Shown here piece by piece: positions 12,862 through 26,300 of a DNA stretch of 64,000 bases. The translations under genes and the position numbers were made by a program. Under the pieces are notes generated by a model. It worked only from the letters and a program-made list of their open reading frames with translations, was not told the DNA's origin and searched no databases. This DNA comes from Lanius collurio (taxonomy: Eukaryota > Chordata > Aves > Passeriformes > Laniidae). Positions within the stretch are counted from its first letter, which is position 1; each line of letters starts with the position of its first letter. The stretch is from NCBI GenBank assembly GCA_020086605.1, contig JACBWW010000008.1:21921780-21985779 (forward strand). The letters are read 5' to 3'.

Positions 12862-15800
12862 TTCTGAAGCACATGTCCCTCCACTCCTGAGTGGAATTTA
12901 TTTAAGGAATAAATTCATCTGACTGGACTCAAGATCCTTCCTGAACAACTTCTGGTGCTTCACAGAATTACAATCAGCAGCAGAATCTGCTGCTCTACAA
13001 ACAGCTCAGCTAGCTCAGTTTAGTCAACAGGCTCATCCCTCACCTCGAGGTGGTGTTTGTAAGGAAGAAATTGCACAGACACATTAACACCTCCATTTTG
13101 CAAATAAAACACCACAGGCTGCTGTGTGCCACAGGAGAGAAGAGAATGGGTGGCCAGGGCCATTCCAGCTGCAGCAGCGCTGCCAGCAGAGGCTGCACGT
13201 GGTGAGTCATGGCTCATATTGTTTGTAGCTCACTTTCATTCCCCAGAAAAAAGTCTATCTAATAATCAATATAATTTTTAAGTAACTAGATATTACTTTT
13301 GCATTTGCTTAGGGTTTGGGGTTTTTTTAATGTTTCCTTCCAAACCGTGAATCTTTTAATTCAGTTGTCCCCTTCCAGCTTTTTTTTTTTACTACTTTGT
13401 ATTCATCCTTGTTGGAATTTTGCTAATTGTTTCCACAGTAGTAAGTGATTTATAAGGAAAGTATAATTGATTTTTGCACAAAGTCTTCATTTGGAGTGAC
13501 TTCATATTTGTATTAACAAATGTATAATCTTAGCATAATTCATCAGATGCATTTTTAGTAGCAACAGCTGTTATGTTAAAATCATTCAGCATCATTAATA
13601 CTTCTTCAAGGGCTGTAGAGGAAAAATTTAAGCCTAAAAAATTCCAGTGACTAATTCCTGTAAAACATTAATGAAAATATTACACACCACCTGGCTCCTT
13701 TATGGTAAGTAATAGGAAGCCAAAGATTCAGGTTATCAAAACAATGGAACACTGTTGAAGAAAACAGGACCATGTTGATTCATATAATAGAAAAAGGTAC
13801 CTCAAAATGCTTAATTTAGCCCTTGAATGCTAAACACTTGCCTGAATCTCAAGAAAGATTTAAAAGCATTGTTCTGAATTCCTTTTTCAATGTTTAAGAT
13901 ACTCAACAGTATAAATATGGAAATTCATAATAAGGGTGCAACATTAAAGGACTAACCTAATTTTTCTGTCAAAACTTTCCACCATGAGGAGGGCCTGCAT
14001 TTTTTTGTAGCATGTAGCAAGGAGTTGGAAAGTTATTTACCAAGAACTCCTTTGGTTGCTGCATACTGGGTATGGTGACAGCAATGACTTAATGGAAATT
14101 TCTACCAAGAGAGATGGCAAAGCCCAGGGCTCTACTTCCTTTGATTAAAAGCCATCTGTGGAAAGCCTGCATCTTTACTGCAGGAGTTACAATGATTGCT
14201 CTATCACCAGTATGTGTGCATGGTAACAGCAAGGGAAATGCAAGGGCTTTGGGCACAACACAGGCTCTTGCTCAAATGACCCTGGATTTTTATTTCTCAT
14301 CCCCTGGAATCCATGTCAATTTAAGTTATTCGGAAGCACTTGGCAACACACAACTTCCACCTTTGCATAAAACCCTACAGGACAAATCCTTCAAAGAAAA
14401 TCTCATCCTCAGGCTTTTTCATTCCAGTTCTTGGTGATAAGTGTCTTTGCTTCAGCTTTTAAGTTTGCTTTAAAAGGATTATTTATTTTTGAGCAACATA
14501 TGCCAAATGAAAATCCCTCCTTCCTCTCATCTTTTAAAAACAATGAGAATACTTTGTTAAATGTTCTGAAGATTCACATTCACCTGCAAATAACACAAAG
14601 CCATGGAAGTTTCTCATTAATATACTGGCTAAAGAAAAAGTGACCGAGTTTCTGGTCAGAGAATTTTGTTCTAGTTCAGCTGCTGTTTATTTGTGACATT
14701 GGGCTTTTGTCTTTGCACTGTACCCTAGAGAATGACACATTTCAGGTCCCCAGTTGCCCTGAGCACAGTGCTGCCCCACAGTGACACGGGCTGTGTATCC
14801 CCACACTGCAGCTTGGTCCTGCCAGTCCCTTTTCCTGCCATGCACTGCATGGGACATGAGCTGCTAATGCCATGTGGCCCCCTGGGAACTACCTTTCTCC
14901 CTGAAATGTTTTGCCCTCTTCCACTGGTTCATAACCCTCGTGCTTGTCACATTCTACCTTTCACTCTTGACCACTATCCTTCTCCCCCATCAAGTCGGTC
15001 ATCTCAGCACACCCTGAGACAGCCACCTTGTAATAACAAGGCCTCCATTAAACTTGGAGCTCTGCATTCCCCCACACTGCTCTTCACTGTGGCTCATCCA
15101 TTTAAAACAAACCTCTGAGCAGCCTTCAAATTTGGCAGTAATGTATTTTTCCCTTCCCTTTCCTGGGATTGTACTTATTATGGCACTGTGCATGACCAGT
15201 ATCACAACCCTACAATGCAAACACAGGTCAACTCATCAGCTACATTTCAGATTCCCTCTTTCCTTCTTGAGTGCTAATGTAGCTTGAGAGGACAGGGAAG
15301 ATGACTGTTTACTTGGCTTCTCCAGCTCACTCATGGTCATCTCTCTCTTCTCCAAGTTTTTTTGGAAGAGCCATCCCAGAGTGGTGGACTACCAGCCCGG
15401 AAAATAATCACAGAGCATCTTTGTGGACTTGTTCTCAGTTTCATTTTGTTAGGCAAAACACTGATTCAGACACATATGGCAGGACCATTACACAGGGCCA
15501 AGCCAGGGTTTCAGCTCCACATCTGAATTATGTTGTCTTTTTGCAGTCACACAACCTAAGGCAGTCCTTATGTAGACAGACAAATGTCAGGAAAGCTATT
15601 TGTTTCAAGAAGTTAACCCGTGTCCGAACACGAAATAAAACAAATTAGAATAGTTATTCTCAATTTAGAGGTCCACCAAAGGAAGATGCAAGTCAACAAA
15701 ACATCAGAACTAACAGCAAAATGGGGATATGCAAACAGATTTGGATTAACAAGTCTGGGTATGAACCCAGAAAAACTGAAGTCACCAGCAAATAAGTCTA

Positions 15801-16991
15801 GAATGCTAAAATACATCCCCATGTATATGCTCCTAGGCCAAATGCCACTACTTTACTTGTAGGGCACTTCAATTGCAGCAAGTAATACAGGAGTGTAGCT
15901 TGAACTAGAAAGAAGGAATCACCCACTACAGCATATCTACTTCAGTTCTGTTGAATAAAAAACAAACACACCTGAGCTCTGTTGTGCTGTTAGTTGGTGC
16001 TTTAGTATCTTTATTATGAAAGTAACATAAGAGAGGCTTCAATCTATTTTTGCTTTCTGAGGTGGCTTGTAGTAGTTGCACAGATGGGTAAGTTGAACTG
16101 CTCTCCATATTCAAGGGTGTGATTGATGCTTCAGGATAGCTACCATGAGGGCTGGCAAGGGCATTCATCAGGGCTCAGGGTATTCTTTATGCCTTGGAGA
16201 CTGGACCCTTCTCTATCTGTGTTGCCGTCCTACTCACTTGGAAAAAACAGTTGTAAATTTAAAAGACAGATATTTAAATTGATTTCTTATCACTTAGAAA
16301 TTAATTAATAAAACTATTTCACCAAGACAAAATCAGAATTTTGCATTTGTATATATTTTCTGATGCATCATCAACCAACTCAACCATGTAAAAGCCTTAA
16401 CTCAGCACATACTTTAGAATGTGAATAAATTTAATCACAGAGCAGTTTCACTGAAGTTAAGATGCAAACATTAAAAAACCTTGTTGATTTAATGAAATTG
16501 TAAAATCTATTATATAAAAACCAAAATTCTAAAAAGGAAATTAACAGCTTCAGAATTGCCAGGGTGCTTCCTAGGCTTATATAATTAAAAAATGCAACTG
16601 AGCTTCTTAATGGATAAGACAGTGTTTCCAGAGAAGAAAGCTGAACATATACCATCACATTCATTTTGCTTTTTTTAACCAGTAAATAAAAAATGTATTG
16701 TCATTTTCACCTTTGAGTCTAAATGCTAGCTGCATTTGTGTAAAATAAAAAGAATCAAAGATAGCTGCAGGTAACCAGTCTCTTCTATTTTACATGTTCC
16801 AGACAATATCTTATTGTGTTTTAATATGAGAATATTTTACTTATTGCAAAGTATCCTGCATAACACAGGTGCTCCGCTATAAAATCTTCTCTCTCACTTG
16901 TAATTCAGTCACTCTAAGTTTAAAATACCAGTATACAGTACTAAAACTTCCAATTGAAGTTTAGTATAAAAATATCAGCACAAAAGTCCTT
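12862..16991. other. region 3' of PARP8, possible distal 3' UTR
   Basis: No gene or transposon recognised. The 16300-17000 part is very AT-rich, like a vertebrate 3' UTR. The 14700-15100 stretch is C-rich with a 128-codon open frame (14732-15118, +) that I do not recognise. Confidence 0.45.
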
Positions 16992-17008
16992 TTTAATGTC
17001 TGTTTATT
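16992..17008 (-). terminator. candidate proximal poly(A) signal of PARP8
   Basis: On the minus strand AATAAA (17003-17008) is followed closely by ATTAAA (16992-16997), about 260 nt after the stop. A U/GU-rich stretch follows further downstream. Other hexamers occur lower down (three at 12820-12861, one near 11965), so the true 3' end is unresolved and the UTR could be several kb. Confidence 0.35.
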
Positions 17009-17263
17009 GTGAGCAATCCAAAGGCCTGTTTAATTACTAATTGTTTTAGTATAATAATAGACTTTGCACCCCTACAGTTTCTAATTGATACCATCTCAGG
17101 TATTTTGATGAGATACGAAATACTAAGTAAGAAAACAGTAAGTATTCAAATGGTTAATTTGCTAGTATAATAATAATAAATTAGTTTTTTGCATCTTCTT
17201 CAGTTCAAAATCCAGCTTTGAGACTGAGGAAGGCTTCACATCAATTAAATAAGAGTGGTCCTT

Positions 17264-17366
17264 TTAACCAGTAGCAGTTTGATTGCCAATGACTCGAAGA
17301 ATCTCTTTATGAATGTTTGGTTCCTGTGTATTTATACTTGTATCACCCACTTGACCATCTTCATAA
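17264..17366 (-). CDS. PARP8: PARP8 terminal coding exon (window exon 20) with stop
   Basis: This exon completes Val and encodes [33 protein letters not shown] and the TAA stop at 17264-17266. The C-terminus is identical to that of human PARP8 as I recall it. The acceptor is a run of 12 T on the sense strand, then AG. The 3' UTR continues below 17264. Confidence 0.97.
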
Positions 17367-20300
17367 CTAAAAAAAAAAAAGGTACAGAAAATAAAACCAT
17401 ATTAGTGTTTTATTAATCTACATAAAAACATCAAAAAGTCTCATTCTCTAAGTGCTTATTCCATTTGTTAACACGGTTCTACTGAAGTTCTCTGTTGTAC
17501 TTCATCTTTATATGCAAATCCTGAACTCTGGAGAGTGGGAGGTGGTAAGGCTGAAACCCTGAGGCTGACTAAGTCACTAGGAGCTCATGGGGACAAGTGT
17601 TGGGTGAAAGGGGGAAATGCTCACAGCACAGACAGGAAGCGTTTAATGAATTCCTCAGCTTAAATACACACAGCCAACCAGAAACTATGTATTACAACAC
17701 ATGGATACACTTACTATAATATGAAGTAATGCCAATGAATAGGAAAAATCATTAACTCTCTCTTCATTTATACTAGAACAAGACATCTAAACCTTTGTTA
17801 CTAGCTTATCCATACATTTCTAGCACAAGAAAGCACAGTGAGAGATAAAAAATGAAGCAATACTTAACAGAATTAGGAAGAGATGTTTTTTATCTACTTT
17901 AATTACAAGTATTGGAGGGAACATGAGAAAAAGGTCTAGTATGAAGCTGAATGTTAAGGAAAGCTTTGTACTCACACAAAGAAAAACCTTGTACACACAT
18001 GATCCGTGTTGGGAACTACCCATATCTCCCCATGTTTGTGCAGATCAGGTGAGGTTATCACTATCAAAGAAAGAATAAATTTCACAGTGATGAAAACATG
18101 CCTGGAAAACACTGCTCTAAAAGATTGTGGACTTTATACATTTTAAATAGGCTTTTGGGAACGTGCAGCTTTCCCCTACATGGCTATGGTGTGGTGCAGA
18201 TTTTGAGTTGGCTGCTAGTACAAATAGCAAGATAAACTTGATTCTTGTTTCCAAAATACACATTTTCAAAAACATAGAGGCTTGATGTATTGGAGCACGT
18301 CATTACATGGAATGAAAGCTTAAAAAATACATTTATTAAATACTGAATTTAAAAAGCCATAGGGCTGTTAAGGAGGATCTGAGTTATCTAATCAGCATTT
18401 GGAACAGATATTTGTGTTTGATGATGGCTGACCCAAAACCAAGATGTTTAAGACAAAGAGTGAAACTGCTATATGGCGAATTTGGGATATACTACCAAAT
18501 ATTTAAAACAAGTAACCATAGCATTTACAAAGCAAGATGTACAAAAAGCTTGTTGAAACTTGCTCCATGTATTTGATGATAGGTTGTTTACCAGCAGAAT
18601 GAGAACACAGGAAAAAAAGCTTTTTATTGCTATCTAGAAGGTATACCATCAGTCTGCATTTGAAACTATCTAAATGCATTTAAAGAGCATCTTTCTGTGT
18701 AAGTTGTCCAGCTGTGGGATGAGCAGGTTCATGGCGTGGTGGGTGAAGAACTGGCTGAGGGACTGAGCCCAAGGGCTGTAGTGAATGGGGCTGCATCTGG
18801 TTGGGGACTGGTCACACCAGGGTGTTCCTCAGGGCTCTGTTCCAGGGCCAGTTCTGTTCTGTGTATTTATCCACCATCTGGATGCAGCAGGTGAATGCAC
18901 TGTTACCAAGTGTGCTGATGCCAAACTCAGAGGTGGTGTTGAATCGCTGGAGGGACAAGAAGCCTTGCAGAGGGATCTAGATAGACAGCACTGAACAATC
19001 ATTAATGGGATGAAATTTGACAAGTCCAAAAGCTGGATTCGGCACCTGGGATGGAGCAACACCAGGCACAGGTATGAAGTGGCAGAGGAGTGGCTGGACA
19101 GGTGCAGAGGGGGATGTGGGGCTGGCTGGTGCTGGGCTTGGTGTGGGTCAGCAGTGCCTGGACAGCCCCAAGGGCAAACCCCCTCCCAGAGCAGTGAGCA
19201 CGGCACAGAGAGGGAATGGTCCTGCTGGGCTCAGCCTTGGGGTGGCCTCACTGTGGGCCCTGCTGGGCTCTGCAGGTCCTTCAGCGCATCCTGAGGAGGG
19301 AAATAAAGCTGGTGGGAAGGCTGGAAAACATGTCCTGGAGAGTGGTGGAGGAATCTGAGCTTGTCTAGTTTGGAGAAAAATAGGCTGAGCAGTGACCTCG
19401 CCGCTCTCTGCAGCTTCCTGAGGAGGGGAAGGGCACAGGGAGGTGCTGAGCACCTCTCCTGGTATGCTGTTACAGGATGTGAGGGAATGATTCAAAGCTG
19501 TGCTGGAGGATGTTTAGACTGGACATTACAAAACATTTCTTTACTGAGAGGGTGGTGTGCTAGGTTAGACTGGGGTAGAGTTAATTTTCCTCCAAGTGGC
19601 TGGTATGGGGCAGTTTTTGGATTTGTGCTGAACAGTGTGGGTGATACAGAGATGTTTCTGATATTGCTGAGCAGGGCTCACACAGAGACAAGGCCTTTTC
19701 TGATTCTTATACTGCCACACTCCAAATGGGAGGTTGGGAGAAGACACAGGTGGGACAGGTGACCTCGACTGATCAAAGGGATATTCCAGACCATGTGACA
19801 TCATGCTCAGCACATAAAGAGGGGGAAAGAAGGAGGAAAGGGGGTACATTTGGAGTGATGGTGTTTGTCTTCCCAAGTAACCTCTACACGTGATGGGACC
19901 CTGCTCTCCCAGAGATAGTTGAACACCTGCCTGCCCATGGGAAGCAGTGAATTAATTTCTTGTTTTGCTTTTGCTTTGCCTATTAAACTGTCTTTATCTC
20001 AATCAATGAGCTTTCTGGCTTCTACTCTTTCAATTCTCTCCCCAATCCCACTGGGGGGGAGTGAGCAAGTGGCTACATGGGGCTTGGCTGCTGTCTGGGG
20101 TTGAACCATAACAGGAGGTCAAACCCTGGAATAGGCTTCCTATAGAGTGTCTGGTGTGCCCAAACTGTCAGTGTTTAAGAGGCATTTAAACAATACTCTT
20201 AATAACATGCCTTAACATTTGGGCAGCCCTGAATAGGTCAGGATTGGACTTAGGAGACAGCTGTAGATCCCTTAAAACTGAAACAGTCAGGTTTATTTTA

Positions 20301-23300
20301 TCCTAACATCAACATAACTGCGTGCATATTCAATTTTGATACCGTTTGTTCCATGAATTGCAATTTTTATCAAATGTTCTTTGTAATTAATTTTACATAA
20401 AATCTTTATTAACCACCTCCCCTAAATCACCTTCTCCATATAGAGAAATGAATATGAAAGCTGCAAAATGCATTCTACCAAATATTTAAAATTCACCCAT
20501 ATAAAACTGGTAATCCATTAATAAGTGCAAAGAAAGAACGACATGTATGAAAAAGTCCCTGTGAAAGATGTCATTTACATTTAAAAATTCAGGCATTAAA
20601 GACCAAGTCATTAATTTTGTTCCTTATGGAAGTTTTAGAACTAAATTTCTGTATTCTTCTGTACAGTTTAAATTGCATTTACATGTTGACTGACAGATCC
20701 TTAATCATGTACAGCTGAAAGCTTCCATTTTGAAATAACACATTGTCCACCTTCCACGTCTTAATTTTCACTTTTTAAAACAAACAAATGCTCCAAATGA
20801 AGGGCAAATTGAGTTTAATATAATTTCCAAGACTAGCTCCTAACTACTGGTGCTATTCTTACTCAAATGTCACAATTTGTTCTCAAAACCTGCTGAGGTT
20901 TCACTAGTTATTAAAAAGCAGCCAACTCTTTCAAGAATAACTGTACCCAAGCATTGTATTTTAACTTCCCAAAATTTCTGAAGGAAACAAAAAACCCACA
21001 CTGGTTGACAGATGATCAGTATGTTTGTCTGAACAGTGAAAAATTATTTGGAAATTCTATATGAAAGGTGTTTTTTTCTGACTTTTATGTGTTTAAAGCA
21101 TTTGGCAAGAGCTAGCAAGAAGTCAGTGCTTCAAATAAAGGACATGATTTGGGTTTTCTTGCTGGCTTAGGAATATGACCACATTTGAAACATAGATAAG
21201 ATGAACAATCACTATGTGTATATGACATGCCACGAAAATTCAGCATGTGCTACAGGTTTTGTTCAAAGAGATGAAATGTTCTTACTGAAGTAAGAAGGTC
21301 AGCTGTTAAGTAGGTACTCCTACATCTACCACTAGTTTCTTGCCTAAACAATCAACTAAAGGTCTCACTGATCTGCACCCTGTAACCTGTGCACCCTGTG
21401 GCCATGACTAAAACAATTCCACAAGGTCTTTCAGCTTACCTTCACATAAGGCTATGCATTTTAAGTTACGGCTTTGCAAGAATTGTGACTGCTGTCCTTT
21501 CTTCTGTGACTGACATGCAAAAATGTGAGAAAACAGAATTAGTGCAGTAAAACAAACTGAGTGAAAAAGTAACAAAAGCCACAGCTGCTACTTTCAGTGG
21601 CTTATTAATGAACAAAGATAGAGGCAGTCTGTCTCTATTTTATTTCTAAATGTAATAGAATTTATTAAAACATCCCAATTACTTTATTATTATAGGAGGG
21701 ATTTGAACTCCTTCAAAAAATAGTACCTAAAATTCCTAATTATTACAGAATCAAAAATATTATCAGAAATATCAGTGTTATCAATAAAAAAAAGGTATCA
21801 GAAAAAAAATTAAAAAGGAAGGTAAACTTAGTCACCAATTCCTTGGCCACTATCCTGATATTTTATGGGCCTTCCTACTTCCGAGAGCTTCTGTTGGGAC
21901 ATACCAATCTATCTCCAAAGCCAGATTATTCTGTAATTTTCCATGTGTTAATCATGAAGACAGATGTTAAGATTTCTTTCCAAAATTTAGCCCTATGCAT
22001 AGATGTTGTGCATTTGCTTTAGATACAGCAGAGTTTTAACAGTTCAACATGTAAATATCATGAAAAAGAAAAAATAATTTGCTGTCAATTAAATGCTGCT
22101 CATTTCCCAGGAATAACCATTCTCAGTTTATTTTGCATCATTTTTCTGGAAGTCTAAAACTCAGAAGGCAAGGGCTTGCTACAGGTCATAATGCAACCTG
22201 TATTTGATTGTCATTCTTTTCTTAAATTCTACTTGGAAAAGAACTGCACAAGATCTGCAATATGCTCCAGTAGTTGGGCTGTATTTAATATTTGCAGTAT
22301 CTGAAGTTGTTGATTTCATTCAATGCAATAAAACTGATAACCTGCACAAAGGGAATAATATTACCTCTCTTTCAGCTGCTAAGTTTCTGCTAATAAAATC
22401 TACAAATCTTCCAGAGATGGTTGATGTACCATACCTGTGATGTATTACTGCCCTTACTGCCTGAAGCTGGTTCATCTTTAGCTGACACCTTCTGCTGCTT
22501 CTTGTTCATCCCTAGGAATATTAAAATCATGTAAGATACCCTGCCCTATAAATATCATAAAAAGCAGAGTTCACTATGAGAACAGAAGAGGCAGCACAGT
22601 GGGAATCCCAGTCCTTTGCATGGCACTCGAGAAGGTAGTTAACTCTGTCACAGTATCACAGTATAAAATCCTGTAAATTACAAGTACCTCTGCACATATT
22701 GCAAAGATGATAACAAAGTCAAGTTAGCATTAAATAGGTGCAAAAGCAGATAAACTTGGCTTAAATGCCACTGCATTCAGATTAGGAATGTTCTTATGCA
22801 GTGGCTTAACTGGGCTGTAGGTCAGCATGTCCTGAGTCTACTTGACCCTACTCACGCTGAAGTAGAAGTCTGATTTACAGTGGGCGGGACAGCAAAAATC
22901 ACAAGAGAAAGAATTTCAGATATCCATCTTAGGTACTTCATGGCATTTTATTAAAAGTCTTGTTAATTTTTATGAGTAGGCAATTTAAGTTTTAAACACT
23001 ACCTTGGTTTGTTCCCTTTATCTACCCGAAAAATATTAAATTATTTGTCAGTCACATTTGATCCCATTTCCAGCTGAGAAATTGAAACATCTACATTTGT
23101 GCCTGAGATCTCATTCATATCCCTCATGTTGGTTTATATAAAATTCCTGTGTTGTATGATACTATGGGCTTCCCTGCATTTCCAGCATCCTGGAATCATG
23201 AAATGGTTTGGATTGGAAGGGACCTTAAAGATCATCTTGTTCCAATCCCACTGCCATGGGTAAAGACACCTGCTAGACCTGGTGGCTCTAAGCCCCATCT

Positions 23301-26300
23301 AACCTGACCTTAAACATTTTCATTTCACGGCACTTTGCAAATACAGACTGAATTATAGAGAAGTCTAACTCTTTGAAGGAACAGGATGTGTAGGACTCTT
23401 CCATGGTTTTTAATGGCATCAAGGATAACACACTTCAGTGGAACACAAGCCTCCTTTCCAGAGGAGACAGGATGGAAGGGGCCAAGACAGGCAGAGAGAG
23501 GAGCAATAACACCTTGAAGTTGACAAATCAGTATTGTTCAAAAAGAAAGCCATTTTGTTACATAATGATACTTCAACCAAGACTTTTAGGGAGTCCTAAG
23601 AAGCTTTCATACTCATGCAGTCTCTGAAAAGCTAAAAGTGCATCTAGAGATAAGTATGTATGTTGAAGCTCCACAAATAATAGCTCAAAAAGTTGAGCTC
23701 CTAAATCGTGACCTAGAAACACTTAGTGCCAGAAAGCGTAACTAAAACTCTCAGAATCATCTACATGCACACAAACACACATTAAACTATATATCTGCAC
23801 TTTCATATATGAGGAAATAGTAAATACCACATACCTAAAGGAGAAAGTCACCATATTTTAAAATCTCTTTAATTTCTCAATATACACATTGGTGTTTCTT
23901 GTTTTTATTATGCTTCTGTTTATGATTTAACTCCTATATGGAAAACTCTGCACAACTCACTTTAGGATTCACTGGTGGGAGAAATTATGTCCTTTCTTCT
24001 CCTCAGGCTAAAATAAACACACTGAACTGCACTTTCTATGTAATCCTGACATGGTGATACTTGGGAATACTCTTAAATATACAGGGTTGAACAGGTCAGT
24101 TGGTGAATACTTGTTTTTTCAGATAAGGTCATAAAAGACCATGAATTAATTGGTGAAGTTAGATGGACTTAGGCAGGTATTGACAAAAATTACAAAGCTG
24201 GATTTCAACTGAATTGCCAAGACCTGCTCTGCTACACATAGCATTCGTTATTAGCTAACATTTACTTCAAAAAGCAGTTTAAGAGTTCTAAGTACCTTGA
24301 ACAATAAGGACAGTATTTAAAAAGGGTATTTTCTAATTTCTTATTATTTACATTAAAAAAAAAATTCTTTTTTTAAAATAAATCACGGTCAACAAAAATA
24401 AAACTGAATACAGTGTTTAAACAGTAAGAAAAGCAGAAGAGTGAGATACATCCCTATATTTCTCCAACTTTAAAGTGATTTATAAATATCACCTGAGTAA
24501 CCAAATGATATGCTTGACAATGGACTAAGGTAGATTCCACTTCCAAACATTGCACCATGGAGCTGAAAAAGAGCAGAGTGATTATGTAGCATTACTTTGG
24601 TTACCTGGAGAAAATGATAATAATTACAGGAACAGGTCATAATGCATCTGCCTACCATACTAATTTATTGCCAGGTAATGCCCTGAGTATAAAACTAAAA
24701 TATATACATATATATCCTGGAAACTAGGTCCAGATTCCCAAACAGAATTTTACTTAAGGTTTATATATAAAATTGTGGTTTCTGTTTTTAATTCTAATAT
24801 TCCTGTGGAGGATGCCTACAAAAGAATGCTTCTGTATGAGATCAAATACACCCTGGGATCCCCTTGCAAGGTACACGGACTTGGCTCTGGGGACAGCTGT
24901 CAAAACCCCAGGGCTAAAATACTCTGCATTAGAGCTCCCCAGTCACTCTGTAGTGCCTACTTTGCTCTGCAATAGTGGTCTCCTGATGGTTCAGTCTGAG
25001 AAGTTTGCAATAAATCCCTCGTGGGCAGCACACTCATGCTTCCATTCCCAAAGAAACCAGAGGAGCAGAGAAAGTGCTGCAAACCCTGTTCCTGTAAATC
25101 TAGCATGTTTCTGGATCCTTTTGACAGGGACTCAGTTTATGCAGCTCCAACTTGCACTTGGGACTGCTTTTAAGCAGTACTGAGCAAAGCCTCCTGGAGG
25201 TGCTGCTCTGCAATGTAGAACTGAAACACTGATTCCAGCAGAGGGATTTTCTAGACATTTTAGCAGACACATTACTTCATCTTACTTGCATCAGAAAAGT
25301 ACTTTTTACAGGAAACGAGGTGGCATTTGAAATCATTCATTTTTCCACCTATATGGCTACCATATGAAACCCATGAAAATTTGCCAAAGCTAGTATATAA
25401 TTGCATGTAAAGGGTTAGCTAAAGTCTGTTTTGTCTATTTACCTGCAGCCTCGTATTGGAAGCAACAACTAAGCCGTTCCTCAGGATGGAATGCCAATTT
25501 TCAATGTGTGAACCACTGAACAAAATAAAAAAGAAAATGGTAAAATTCACAGTATAAAATGCAAAATGACAGCAGAAATCCTTTAAAACAGTAGATTCAC
25601 AGCTGCAAACCTCAAATACCAGAACCAAAAAATAGCATGGCATTTCGATAACCTTTGGTTATTACAAATGTATGTACTCACTGAAATGCAAAGGTACTCC
25701 CGTAGAGATTTTTAGCAGCTCGGAAATTGGATTCTTTGGCTGGTGGACTGCTCAGAAGAAGGAACTGGTGGGGAGTGTGCATAAACTTCAGTTGCTGTAA
25801 AATGTAAGAGTGCACATGTGAAGAGAAGTTGATTAATATGAAAGTATTGCATTTTCCCGATGGGAATCCTCAAGATATCATGCTTTTTCACACAATACAT
25901 GACTGCATCTAAATAACTACATGAACTAAGCAGAAACTCATCTCACTTTCACAGTTTCCAGCTGAAATCAAATAGTAAAAATGTCTTTCAGTTTACGAAA
26001 CATACGGAAATTTTTGATAATAGATTTCAGTTTAAAATAGCTCTAGTAATTAAACTGAACAGTTTTATCATGGTATTCTGACCAGAGCTGGCTTTGAATT
26101 AAGGTTATTTGTAAGGCTGCAGAATACTACACCCTTAATCAGGCTATAAGTGGATCTCCTGGTACACTGTGTTTGTGTGCACTGCTCTGCATCTAATATT
26201 CTATACAGCAACAAAACAAAATGTGATGTTCTCACCTAATCTCAGATGACTACAAGATAGATACCTGTATTTGAGCTCCTCACATCAAACAGGCTTTTTA

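Larger units (their letters stand above)
18061..21439 (-). other. PARP8: PARP8 intron between exons 18 and 19
   Basis: This 3379-bp intron carries the CR1 with nested LTR (18716-20285). The rest is AT-rich with nothing recognised. Confidence 0.9.

Noticed and set aside
14732..15118. 128-codon plus-strand open frame in a C-rich stretch
   Set aside because: Pro/His/Ser-rich with no known motif; overlaps other frames; no support as a gene.
18829..19206. 125-codon minus-strand frame
   Set aside because: Antisense shadow of the CR1 copy at 18716-20285.
24773..25183. 136-codon plus-strand open frame inside a PARP8 intron
   Set aside because: Antisense to the gene, no domain, no start context; probably chance in a GC-richer patch.
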